This document shows positions 25,751 through 36,900 of a stretch of 64,000 nucleotides of DNA, one piece after another. Source of the stretch: Sapria himalayana (Eukaryota; Streptophyta; Magnoliopsida; Malpighiales; Rafflesiaceae); contig JAREIK010000353.1 of NCBI GenBank assembly GCA_029783825.1, forward strand, positions 63,676 through 127,675, read 5' to 3'. Made by a program: the position numbers and the translations under genes. Position 1 is the first letter of the stretch; every line of letters begins with the position of its first letter. The notes below the pieces were generated by a model, which saw only the letters and a program-made list of their open reading frames with translations, was not told the origin of the DNA and did no database searches.

Positions 25751-28639
25751 TCATCCCAAGTATTTTAGCATTCCCCTGCCTTCCACACTAAGTTTTGTAG
25801 CCTGCAATGGTTTCTTTTTGGGGCCCTTGAGCTGTTGCAGCTTTTTGTTCATCTGCAAGAGCAAGCAACATAATAGTTTGGCAGAGACCATTTAAAACTA
25901 CAAGAGCTAGAAATCTAACCTTGAGGCGACGCTGATCTTGAACAACTTGCTTGGCACGAGCCCTGATCAAGTCCGGATCAACCTTAGAGTGGGGGCGAAC
26001 AACAAAATCCAATGGCGTTGCTTCTGGCCTTGAAGCATGTTGTCTAGCAGATGTTTGCCCAGCTAATCTCTGCCTGCATTAGCAAACTCGAAATTTAAAA
26101 ACACAACGGCACAGCAAAAAAAAAAAAAAAAATCAACTTCACCGTGATATATCCAAATCCAGATCACCATCAGCAGATCCAAATTCTTCCACATTATTCA
26201 TTTTCCTGCCAAACAGTTCCAAGCATAACAAACATTATAACCACAAAGCACAGACACACAGCAATCTGGGGCACAGGCGTAGTGAAAACAGAGAGGAAGA
26301 GCAGCAGAAAAATGAATACTTTCTGATTGGTGGCCTTCGGAAGGCTCGTTCATCATCATAATTTCTCATGTCTTCGAACCTTGTGCTCTTGTTAAAGATT
26401 GGGCGGCTCTGTATTTTTTTAAAGATTGGGCGGCGTTAACTGTCTCTTCTCATAATACAAAATTAAAAAAAAAAGTGGCTACGAGAAGCAAGAGAGCTCA
26501 TTAATTACCCATTTGTCAACCAAATCCCTAGCAAGTTTTCTGTTGGATGTGGTTTCCTCATCAGTTTTCGACAAAAACATAATAACCTGTGATCATTTTG
26601 CTGATTCACACACCAACTATATATGCGTGCAAATATGTGTGTGTGTGAGGGGGGGGATGTGAAAGTACAAGTTATCAATTTTAAGAAGGCTTTTATGGGT
26701 TTGATGGAGGAAAAGGGAAAATGCAAAATTTGAATTGCAACCTTTCCAAGGCCACTTCTCTTCATTAGGTCCCTCCTATCATGCTGCTCTAGATCAATTG
26801 GCAGCTGAAAAAAAAGATAATGAAAAAGATAGAGGAATTGAATGAATCAGGCATGGAAAAAGCATAAAAACAATGGGAACAAATATGCGCACATCTGATA
26901 AAATAGTCAGAATTGCTTCGCGAATGTTTATATTAGGCAAGCTTCCATCTGGAAGAGGCTCAAGCCAGTTCTTTAACAAAGTCAGAACTCCGTGATCAAT
27001 GAATTCTTGTTGAAGTTGCTTCCTGCACAGTGCCCATTAGAATAACTCCCTTCCTCCTTCCTATTCATCATCAATTTAGAAGTAGAAGAAGCAAAAATAA
27101 TAAGTAACAGTACATACTTCGAGAGAACCTCAGTAAGAAGAGGCAACTTCTTGAGCTTATTAACTGCAGGCCTACCACTCCTATTAAAGTCTGCGTCTTC
27201 TTCTGCAGTTACCTCGAGCTCAGCCATTATTTGCTCTACTAACAATGCAATTTCTGCAGGACTCTTCTCTGCCTTCTTCTTCTTCTTACTCACCTTCAGA
27301 AGCTCGTTGATTTCAGCATCTTCTTCTCCCTCTTCTGCCTGATTCAACAAGCCATCACACATCACATGGTTACAAAAACAAGAACCCAGAATAAGTCTTC
27401 GAGCTCACCCATGGTTACAGCTTCAAAAAGGGCAATAATTTTACAAAATAGCAAAGAACTATCACGAGCATAGGGCACAAAGAAAACAATATGACCTGGG
27501 GAGCATGAGTAGGAGAGTGTCGTTCATTGTCGCTTGCATATCGATCAGCAGGATCAATACCACTGTCATCAATGAAATGGTCATCATCAAAGGTCCGAGG
27601 ACCCTCTTGATCATCCTATCCAGACAATAAATTCAACAAGAATTTATTAGTTAGAGTTCAAATGTTGTCAACACAACAATGTCAGCTCATAATGGGACAA
27701 GCTTAATCAAAAACAAGAAAGAAGCAAATTGGGGAAAGAAAAAGGAACCAACCTCAGAATCATCACCAGCGATAGTATCCCACATCTCTTTGACTTCACC
27801 ATCATCTTTCACCGACAATTTTGCTGAGTATTTAGTCTTTTTAGATTCCCCTAATTCTAACCAACTGCCATCCTTTTCCCCTCTACTTGGCCTCTTCCTC
27901 TCTTTCCCATTACTGCTGCTACTTCCCTTCCCAGACCTCTTAATCTTCTTAGTTTCGGCCAAATTATCATTCTGAAAATCCTCATCGTACCCCACTTCTT
28001 CCTCCTCATCGATCAGCTCTGGCACCACAAAACTACCCTCGTCACCTCTACCAGAATCACTGTTTTTCACCAACCTCTTTCTTGGTCTCCCAGTTTTATC
28101 TGTGTCATGTAGCAGACTCTGTGGTCTATTTTGTTCTTGATCATCCCAGTCATCATCATCAAAGAGCTCATTATCATGATTTTGTTCTAGAGATTCGCCA
28201 TCTGATGGTCCATCATCGTAATCCATTAATGGCTCTCCATCCTCATCACGGTGGCTAGAAAAATAAAACGAGCAAATCATCACGATGCATAGTAACATCC
28301 AGAAGGAATCACAGACAAATTCAAATATGCAATATTTTTGAATAAAAAAAATCATATGGAGAATGAAAATGCAAAATTTTAACGAAGCAAAAACATCAAG
28401 AAACTTGGCCCGTAATACAGGACCTAAAAATCATCATAAACCATAATTATCCGCAGTTGAAGAACAATACATATCCGAAACGTATATTGGCATCACTCTA
28501 TCAGTCAGAATTCAATTTGAAAAGAAAACCTATATTTCGCGATGTTAAAACTGAAAAGGCACAAAATAGAACAAAAATTTGAACTTGAAGAGAAAGAAAA
28601 ATGAAAGAAAAGAGCTCACGCATCGTTATCATAACCCAT
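25751..28639 (-). CDS. IWS1: IWS1 transcription elongation factor
   Basis: IWS1 (Spn1) binds SPT6 and RNA polymerase II in the nucleus and supports elongation; in plants it also serves brassinosteroid-responsive transcription. Eleven coding exons with GT-AG introns give 513 residues, close to Arabidopsis IWS1 (about 500): 28620-28639, 27753-28254, 27496-27615, 27118-27338, 26893-27022, 26742-26804, 26509-26586, 26320-26408, 26143-26205, 25920-26073 and 25751-25852. Phases match at every junction. Residues 1-214 are acidic and disordered (DDGPSDGE, FDDDHFIDDSGIDPADRY). Residues about 280-380 form the TFIIS N-terminal-like domain (KKLPLLTEVL, LLKNWLEPLPDGSLPN, DEETTSNRKLARDLVDKW). The basic C-terminus ends with VEGRGMLKYLG. 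The start is the first Met, in an exon of only 20 coding bases. No defect is seen. Confidence 0.95.
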
Positions 28640-29529
28640 GCCTGAAAGCGCCTCACCAGAGAAAGGTTGGGGATACCCGCGCTGCTTTTATCGGCTGGTT
28701 AACTGCGAGACGACGTCGACGATGAGATGAAGAAATCAGCAGAAAACCGTGGGTTCGGTCAGAACAGTTTTTTTCAAGGCAACACGAGCCGACCAAACCG
28801 AACCGAATCTTTTCAGGTCATGAATATCTGGTCATGAATGTGTGGACCGTGAAAAAATTATCATAATAATTTGGGTCTTTATTCTCTTTTTTTAAGAGGA
28901 GAAAGAAAAATCAGATTTATAATTTTAAGCGCACCAATACATAAAATTTGGATTTTTTTTTTTTTTTTGTAAATATTTTTTAGTATCATAACTTTGTCTA
29001 CCAAAAGTCAAATAGATACACCATACCAAGGATCAAAAAATCAAAATAATAATAATAATTATTATCAATAAAATGTTACCAAAAATAACTTTGATGCAAT
29101 TTATTTTAATTATTTTTATTTTTTAAATGCACATTAAATAAAAAAATCAAATCCGATAAAAAACAATTTTAATATGCTTGACTAAAGTTCAAAATCTTAA
29201 GGAACATAACCTAATATATTACTAATTATTATTGTCACCATAAGATATTATCATCATCATAAGTAATTTTTTTGATATAATCAAAAGGAAGACTTGTGTT
29301 TTTGTTCATCACACGAAATAATTAAAAATACTTATTTTTTTCAAAATTTAAAAATATACACCAGAACATAAATTAATTAAATTATAATACAATCAAAAAA
29401 TGAAACTCAATTTTACCCCACCATAACACATCAAGGAATTGGAACAAGCATCATATTATATTAAAGAAAAGCTTAGAACCAACCAGCAACACCTTTTACT
29501 TCAATCAATAACTTTAACCTTAACATCTA
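28640..29529. other. IWS1 5' flank and intergenic
   Basis: 28640-28770 is the likely 5' untranslated leader of IWS1; it is less AT-rich and holds the CGACGTCGACG palindrome near 28711. No clear TATA box was found. The rest is AT-rich with no recognised feature. Confidence 0.4.
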
Positions 29530-29740
29530 CATATAAATGTATATATAAACATACACATACACACATACATATACATACACACACAGGCATATACACACAC
29601 ATACATACACAATCACACACATACACATTCACACACACACTCACACACATACACATTCACACACACACACACAACACAAACACACGCACACACGCACACA
29701 CATGTGCGTGTGTCTGTGTGTGCGTGTGTGTTATTATGTT
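29530..29740. repeat. CA/TG microsatellite with inverted end
   Basis: Long runs of ACAC with TACAC and GCACAC variants extend from about 29550 to 29700. The strand pattern then flips at ACATGT (29698-29703) to GTGCGTGTGTCTGTGTGTGCGTGTGTG. The last 25 bases of the CA run and the TG run are nearly perfect inverted complements, so the DNA could form a hairpin or Z-DNA. A 109-codon plus-strand frame across it is an artefact. Confidence 0.9.
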
Positions 29741-30060
29741 CATCTATATAAAAATATATTCACTATAGATATTTTGACATGATAACTTTAGTTGGATGGT
29801 ATCATAATTTAATTTACAACAATTGGATGAGTTCCAATCATATTGAGAGAATTATGTTTAATGCAAATCTCAAAGTTAAAATGTTTAATGCACCAAAACA
29901 AAACACAAATCACCCTAGTAAAAATCTTAACACAAATTTTAATTTTTAAAATAATATAATAATATTATTATTAATTATTAATCAAATTTAACTTTGAGAG
30001 ATTTATGTTTTGGTACACTCCCTATAAAATAATTAAAAAATAAAAATTTTAATTTTAATA
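29741..30060. other. AT-rich flank of nested inverted repeats
   Basis: No gene is seen. Phrases such as CAAAGTTAAAATGTTTAATGCACC and its looser inverted counterparts near 29985 suggest further old foldback sequence, but the boundaries are not clear. Confidence 0.3.
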
Positions 30061-30158
30061 TAAAAAATAATACAACAAACTCTTAGCTAATTAATTTTTA
30101 GTACACTCTATTATCCTAATACTAGTAGAATACATTTAATTCTTAATTAATAAATCAA

Positions 30159-30283
30159 TAATAAATATTCACTCACCCATCTCTCCTCGTCCTCTTTAAA
30201 CTCCATCGAGCTCCTCGGTGAAGCTCGCTGGAGTTATGGCCGAGAGGGTGGGGCGAGGAGTGAGTGAATATTTATTACTTATT
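30159..30283. repeat. Compact foldback (hairpin) repeat
   Basis: AATAATAAATATTCACTCAC at the left pairs with its complement GTGAGTGAATATTTATTACT at the right. Pairing continues inwards with mismatches through the GC-richer parts (TCTCCTCGTCC against GGGGCGAGGAG, and AACTCCATCGAGCTC against GAGCTCGCTGGAGTT-like text) to a small loop near 30220. The stem is about 55-60 bp. This could fold as RNA or cruciform DNA. Confidence 0.7.
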
Positions 30284-30292
30284 AATTTAGTT

Positions 30293-31192
30293 AAGAGCAT
30301 CTCCAACAATGCTCTCTAAAATAGCTACTTAAAAAATATTATAATATTATATTATTTATTTTAGTTACTCAATTTTTTAAGTTAACTCCAACAATACTAT
30401 CTATTTTAGCTAATAACTTCAACTAACTATAACTAACTTTAAAAAAAGATTTAAAATAATATATAAAATACCATACCATCACCATAATGCCATATTGATT
30501 AAATTCAAAATTTTTTTAATTTAAAATTTTAGACCCTAATTTCTAAACGGTCATATTTATATTACTTGTACCATTATTTACATACAATACCACAATCACA
30601 CACACACACACACAATCACACACACACAAACACAATCACACATACAAGCACACACACAAACACACAAAATAATAAAGACACAACACACACACAAACACAC
30701 ACTGTTGATGTATAATTTTTAAATAAAGGATAGATCCATCATTTATATTTAAAAAAATTATAAAATTATTTGAGCTGAATTGAAAACTCAAATTTTTGTT
30801 TACGAAAAATATTAAGCCACATCATCAAAATTTTAATTTTTTTAATAACGATCTTATTTACAACAATCATGAAATAAAAAATTTTTAATTTTGAACCAAT
30901 AGTTACAGTATATTTTGTTTTTTGTGATATACATATTTATGCAAAAAAAAATATTTATTAGGTTATTTAATGTTTAGTGTACATGGTTAGGATAAATTTA
31001 AGAAAATATTTTTAAAATAAATAAAGTGTAAATAGCTAGCAACTTTGCTCTAGCTAGAAATAATTAGTCAAATGGTGCCAATGGGAAATAGCTAGCGTGA
31101 TAACTAGTCTCTTGGAGATAAAATTTAAGGATCGTATATGTAAAATAGCTAAAATAAAAGATTTAACTAGCCTATTGGAGATGCTATAATAA
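30293..31192. mobile_element. MITE with AGCATCTCCAA termini
   Basis: The left end reads AGAGCATCTCCAACAATGCTC, and the right end reversed reads ATAGCATCTCCAATAGGCTA. Such termini are common in short plant DNA transposons. The interior includes a second partial terminus-like phrase, AACTCCAACAATACTATC, near 30383 and a CA microsatellite at 30594-30704. TTA precedes the left end, but a matching right duplication is not certain. It sits inside the outer inverted-repeat element. Confidence 0.6.
30594..30704. repeat. CA microsatellite
   Basis: Interrupted ACACAC tract with CAATCACACAC and AAACACAC variants, inside the 30293-31192 MITE. Confidence 0.9.
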
Positions 31193-31265
31193 TTAAGGGA
31201 ATTTTGGTAGTAGGATAATAGAGTGCACAAAAAATCAATATATAAGAGTTTGATGCACCATTTTT

Positions 31266-31762
31266 TAAATATTAAAATTAAAGTTTTTTTTTTCAATTAT
31301 TATATATTTACACTAAAACATAATCCTCTAACTTTTATATATCAAAGGCGTAAGTTGATTTTATTCATTCCACTTTAACAAAGTCAACATCTATTATTAA
31401 GTTAACTTATTTATCTAAATTTTTTTTTAATTAAAATTGTGTGTGATATTCCTGATCAATACCCAAAGCCAAATAGATGTATTTAACGAGTAGTGACCAT
31501 ATTCTAGATCCGTCACGTGAGCCCGACACACCTCAAAAAAAATGTGGCCGGAGCAGGACACATGACCCATTGCCCCGCTAGGGCAACATAAATGTGTTGG
31601 CCACCTCGAGATTAATATATCGATAAGATGCATGATAGAGAAAAGTTGGCATTCATTATTATCATGTCACATAAAAAAGAGAGATCGAAGTAGGCTCAGC
31701 GTGGCAGAGCAAGTTGAGATGAGGGGGACCCCCTCCCCCTGTTCATCGTTGAAGAAAAAAGA
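31266..31762. other. 3' flank of the DUF3444 gene
   Basis: Likely holds the gene's 3' untranslated region near 31700-31762. A CACGTG core, the G-box sequence bound by GBF-type factors, occurs near 31514, but its position downstream of a gene makes a regulatory role uncertain. No other gene is recognised. Confidence 0.35.
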
Positions 31763-32728
31763 TCATCTTCTCCGGCGAACTGCAAGCAAATTAGAAGAAA
31801 GTGAAGCAGGATCAAGTTCCCAACATCCCTGTAAATGCTGAGGAACAGCGTCATCACCAAAACCACCAAGAAGTTTTCTTGAAGGAATTTGATGAGATAA
31901 CAGGCGCACATCATCCTCAGCTAGCAATCGAATGGCATGAGAGCCAACCTCTTGCCGCTTAAACAGAGTCTTATACCCATCAATTTTCTCAAGATACGCC
32001 ATACTCAACCCATAAATCTCACTGTAACTTGTTAAAAACACTGCGATCTCATAACATCGGTTTTCATTGGCCAACAAAGTTCTTCTCTCCATTCCCAGAT
32101 CAGCTTCCGCATAAAGTGCCCACACAGAACCTTTTGTTGGATAAATCCTATACAACTCTTTTGCTGCCCTCTCGCAATCCACTACATGTGAAAATATGTT
32201 TATCGAATACATGGTTGTCCTTCTGCTAGCCTTGAATTTCCCACAGGATACATGAAACCCAATCTTCTCCCAATCGATCAGCGGCTCGTTGCCATTCATT
32301 AGGAGATCGAGCCAACTCATTTGAACTTCAAAAGGATCTGTAGATACAACTTCATCAATCAAACCATAATGCCTTGGCATTCCATCATCATCATCGTATA
32401 TGGCCCATACTTGCCCATTCTCAAAGTTCTTCTCTAATCTATCCTTGTCGAAGTCGTAGAAGTCAGAATCTTCCACTTCCATGATCTGCAGCTCCAAATT
32501 CGGCTCCGGAGCTCCACTTTTCTGTGATTTTATGTATCTCATCTGCTTCAATACGCGATTATCTTCCTCGTCCAAATCTGAATTCTTCTTCATTTCTAGC
32601 TTCATTTCCGCTAATGTCATTGATTCTTCATCGTCCTCAACTTGTATTCCATTATTCTGCTTCTGATTCGTTTTCATCTTTGATCGCTCCAAAACATCAT
32701 CAACACTCTTCAATCTTTTCCTCCCCAT
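31763..32728 (-). CDS. Stand-alone DUF3444 protein (no J domain)
   Basis: A single-exon frame of 321 residues. Residues about 40-70 (ESMTLAEMKLEMKK) match the linker seen before DUF3444 in plant DnaJ-type proteins. About 87-310 is one full DUF3444 domain: YDFDKDRLEKNFENGQVWAI, YDDDDGMPRHYGLI, SCGKFKASR, SINIFSHVV, YRIYPTKGSVWALY, LLSHQIPSR and the closing GCWELDPAS. Larger family members carry an N-terminal J domain and zinc finger and often two DUF3444 copies; none is visible upstream. The frame opens after an in-frame TAG with a TTG at 32761; the first in-frame ATG is at 32726-32728, so I start there. The C-terminus RRRR is basic. The biochemical role of DUF3444 is unknown; a nuclear location is only inference. 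It could be a real short paralogue or a 5'-truncated copy. Confidence 0.75.
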   Translation of the reverse strand: MGRKRLKSVDDVLERSKMKTNQKQNNGIQVEDDEESMTLAEMKLEMKKNSDLDEEDNRVLKQMRYIKSQKSGAPEPNLELQIMEVEDSDFYDFDKDRLEKNFENGQVWAIYDDDDGMPRHYGLIDEVVSTDPFEVQMSWLDLLMNGNEPLIDWEKIGFHVSCGKFKASRRTTMYSINIFSHVVDCERAAKELYRIYPTKGSVWALYAEADLGMERRTLLANENRCYEIAVFLTSYSEIYGLSMAYLEKIDGYKTLFKRQEVGSHAIRLLAEDDVRLLSHQIPSRKLLGGFGDDAVPQHLQGCWELDPASLSSNLLAVRRRR

Positions 32729-33529
32729 CAACGAGTTTCTGTTCACTTTCGCGTCATTCAACTACCGCCCCCACCAGGCCTCGATTTGCCTCCAAAGCTT
32801 CAAAACCACTCTTGCAATGAATGAGGGCACTCTAAACATCCTCCCGCTGTATCACAACCAACTATTTCATTCAGGAACAACGGCTGAGATCTGACCGGCT
32901 CACACATCTCATCTCATTGATTGTTAGTTAGAAATTCATCTTGAAGAACTCTTTCCCACTACAACCTTCAACACCTACCTCTCTGTCGACTCCGTTCGTG
33001 TTCTTGTCTGCGCTCAAAATCAATACCGATTCACTAATCGAAGGTGCACAACACAGCGAGTTTGCCTTATGTGCTCGAAACCAATCAATGGAAGCTCAGG
33101 TGTTCCGGCGGTCTGAGAGTTCTTACTGCCCTACTCTGCTCCAAATGAGATTTTATTTTTTTTTATTTCTCTCACGGCAGATGAAATACTTTCAGATGAT
33201 AACAACTTTTTCTTTTTATATCAACAAAATAACGCAATTTACTTAATTTTTAAAAGTTTAAACAATTTTTGAAAACAATAATGTTCTTTGAATTAAAATG
33301 AAACACATTTGTTGCCCATAAATAAATGAAAAATAATTAAGTCATAATTAGTTATATATTATCAACATTTTTGATGTGCTTTATTTTATCTACTTATCAA
33401 AGGAAAAAAAATATAAAAACAATTATTTCACATTAATAATTTTCCTTTGCAATAACATTAATAATTCACATTAAAATGAATAAACAAGCAGAAAAAAATA
33501 AACGAAGAAAACAAAATTTATTTTTAGAC
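32729..33529. other. Promoter-side flank of the DUF3444 gene
   Basis: 32729-33150 has balanced composition, as expected for a leader and proximal promoter of the minus-strand gene, but I see no certain TATA box. 33150-33529 is AT-rich. No J-domain exon is found here. Confidence 0.4.
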
Positions 33530-33963
33530 GATTGATAGCATTCCCCAAAAAAAAAAAAAAATTGAGATACAGCACTGAATCCTGGACTCAGGTCTCAGCG
33601 TCAGAAGCAAGCAAATGCAAATTTACAATAAGCCTAATTATTTAAATGCCCTGGCACAAAAAAAAAACCATTCTACAATACAAATTAAATATAACAATTA
33701 TCACGGCCTGACGCCCCTCCTAAATAGATGATGGCGCATGCCATCAACGATTAAACTTCAACACAGCCCCTACGTGAATACAATTACATATACATACACA
33801 TATAGATATATGTATACATAAATCTATATATGTATACATATATAGATATATGTGTATAATTCACAGTTCTAGGTTGCTAATTACGAAACTCTAAGATGCT
33901 GCTAAGCAAAGGTTAGGATCATTAGCTAAAATGGATCTCTATCTGTCACCGGATGGGAGTGGC
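33530..33963 (-). other. Probable 3' untranslated region of the GBF gene
   Basis: Lies directly after the GBF stop codon on the minus strand. It contains an A run at 33547-33561 and an AT-rich palindromic segment (33784-33858). The exact polyadenylation site cannot be fixed from the sequence. Confidence 0.45.
33784..33858. repeat. AT-rich palindromic microsatellite
   Basis: ACACATATAGATATATGTATACAT at the left is almost the exact complement of ATGTATACATATATAGATATATGTGT at the right, around a short AAATCTATAT centre. The transcript of the GBF 3' end could form a long AU hairpin here. Confidence 0.7.
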
Positions 33964-36900
33964 TCATCCGGCGGACTGCTCAGCATCTTGTTCTTGGCTA
34001 GAAAACTGGTCCGTCCCGCCAGAGTTGAATTCTCCATCACCGGATTGCTCGACGAGTCTCTCCTACAAAATAGATTGGCGAGGTTATATGAGATTATGGA
34101 TTTTGTTAATTAAGAAACAATCTAGCTCGCCCCCTCCCAACCCGCCCCCACCACCACCCCCCCCCCCCCCCCCCCCCCCACCTTGAGATCGGCGTTCTCT
34201 TTGCGGAGTAGGTCGTACTCATTCTTGATCCTATTTATTTCTGCTCGAAGATTAGCGTTTTCTTCTTTTAGGGATTCTGCACGTTGCGCAAGCTCGTCGC
34301 ACTCTGCCTGAGCCGGAAGTAGAGTGGCAATCAGTAGTTTGATCGAACACAATAGGATTTAGGATCCGAGGCAGTTTACCTACCTGCTTTCGCAATCGGG
34401 ACCGACGAGCCGATTCTCGATTTGATTGTTTTCTTCTTTGCCTCTTTAGTTCTCGTTCATCCTGAACCCCGAATTAGGGGGGAAAAAGAAAGAAACACGG
34501 CAATATTTTTCAAATGCAAGGGTAATAGGGCCGGAGAGAGAAACTTACCTGCAGCCAAAGTTGTGACTGAACTGTATCTCTTGTGCTGGCGGCGACGGCT
34601 CCGGCTCCGACGGGAGCAGACAGTTTCCCATGCACGACTGGGATGGAGGCCGCAGTGGGAGAGCCCCAGTAGTCCATGCCGATATTCAAGTTGGTCGTTG
34701 GAGCGGGAATGGCCCCCGGAATGTTTGTGGCCGACATTGGCATGATAGACATAGCTTGGCACGTTGCTGAACTCGGCGTTCCGCCTTGTCCTCCGTTTGG
34801 ACCGCCATGGATGGAGTTCTCATTCTGGGAATCACTGCCTGAAGAATGCAGATCAGGCTGAATTTGTCAAAAAAAAAAATGCACCTCCAACAGAGCCAAA
34901 ATAGCATCCCCATCAAGACGGATGCAGATATTAGAAGATGGAATTAACCTTCCAGAGAATCATGCCTCTCACACGGCTTCAACTGAGAGCCCTAAACGAC
35001 AATAAGAAACAGAAAATCAGGGATCAAGATTCAAGTCGACAAAATAAAACTTGCTCGATCTAGCATTTGATCGTGCTAATTCTTTGAAATTTTATTGATC
35101 CCTCTTACTTAGTTAATATTCAATCACACGTGATTAATCAATAAAAATTAAATGGCAGTACTTATTCGACTTGATTTATGGTAGTCACCATTTGTCACCA
35201 TTTGTGACAAACAAACAAATTATGGTTGTCTCGCGAAAGACAACCAAACATAACGCTTTTAGCATTTTTAATTCTAGGATTACTTACTACACGTTTTAAG
35301 ATTTAGAAATTTCATTATACTACTTTAATATTTTTTATTTCTATGAAATTATTTGCTAAGTAGAATCTATATAGTTGGGATAATATGATAATGAATAAAT
35401 TATTTATAACTTTTTTAGTTTTTAGTTTTTTTACCTTTTTACATATTGTTATTACAGAGAAGCAAGCCAACACGTAAGCTATCACGATTCTATATTTTCC
35501 TTGCATATAAATTAGGATTTGTAGATCATGTTTATTGATCATTTCATCCTTTGTGAGCATATTACATTATTATGAATCTGTGCTCAATAACTTCAATATG
35601 ATATCACAGCTAGGAAATGCGAATGGATGATGTTAAAGCTGATGTGGCACAATGCTGATGTGCACGATGACATGGCACACAAACATGCAAGCTAAAATAG
35701 CATGGTGAAATAATGTGTGCAAGTGTGTTGTGCAATGTGGCACGTGACTATTACGAGGAAAATATGCTAAATAATATAATTCTGATATTATTTTTTATAC
35801 TATTGATCTTAATTTGAATATTGATTATTTGAATTAAAACTTTCTTCAGAATTATTCATAATAATTTGTATGTTTATTTTTGACTTGATCATTAAATATT
35901 ATTGACTTGATCATTCATCTTTAATCAGTTGAGAATTTTGGTTCTCAATATTAGAGATATATTTATTTCAGCCATGAAATTTGTCAAATATGAAAATATA
36001 AAATATTTTCTATCATATCCATAAAAAAATATATTTGTATAAATAAAGACTCATTCAATCTAATTTATTCAGATATTAAAAAATCTAATAAAATTATAAG
36101 ACTCATAAGAGTCGAGATACTTTGTTACCTTCATTAATGATGATACTCATTTAAATTAATTTTTTTTTATTTTAAAACATATCTTTTTTTTTATTAATTT
36201 CATAAAATTATTTAAAACTAATTTAATAAAAATATATAAATCATTATGAGTGTTGATCCTCTAAAGTGTATACACCCCCATAAACTTGAATAATTATGAG
36301 ATTATAAAAATTAAATTATAAAAATGAATAATAAATATTTAATTGAGATGGATATGATACTTCTCTATGACATAAATCTTTCAAAAAATTTTGAGAATAT
36401 ATGATCAACAAAAATATCTTTCAATGTTATTTCTTTTTATGTATTTTGAGGAGTGATCTTAAAAAAATATATTTTTTTATTATATATTATATTCACCTAA
36501 GACTCATTGAATACTAGTTACTACGATTAATATTATTTTTTAAAGTAAACCTCATTCTTCAATGAGCCTATGTAGTGTAAAAAGAAATCAAAATAGACAG
36601 ATGAATCTATTACTATTTGAACTTGTTGGTTTATATGATCATGATAAATCTCAAATCATGAGATTATTTATCAGATTTTATGTGTTAATAGTTATTACTC
36701 TCCAACAAAATAAAAAAATGAATAATAAATATTTGATTGAGACTATTAAAACGATTTTCTATAATAGAAATATTGTAAAAAAATTTTAGGAAGATATATT
36801 TTAAAACACAAATTACTTAATCAATCAAATATTTTAAATATATTTTTTTTATTTTGTCATCTTATCATGTTTGGGGAGCAATCTTAAATAAATTATCTTT

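Larger units (their letters stand above)
30061..31265. mobile_element. Outer inverted-repeat element with nested inserts
   Basis: The left end contains CAAACTCTTAGCTAATTAAT and TACACTCTATTATCCTAATA (30075-30125). The right end, reversed, contains CAAACTCTTATATATTGATT and TGCACTCTATTATCCTACTA (31195-31250). The inverted arms are about 80 bp. Between them lie a GC-richer foldback (30159-30283) and a GAGCATCTCCAA-type MITE (30293-31192). No protein is encoded. The class is unknown; the arms have no diagnostic terminal motif. Confidence 0.6.

Noticed and set aside
29439..29768. 109-codon plus-strand frame of His-Thr repeats
   Set aside because: It is a translation of the CA microsatellite.
32729..32761. 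Upstream 11 codons of the DUF3444 frame
   Set aside because: The frame opens with TTG right after TAG; the first ATG is at 32726-32728.
33953..34186. Plus-strand frame ending in a run of prolines
   Set aside because: Antisense of GBF exons and the homopolymer beside a splice donor.
34422..34916. Several overlapping frames on both strands
   Set aside because: They are shadows of the GBF exons 34384-34461 and 34549-34838; only the spliced frame has family motifs.
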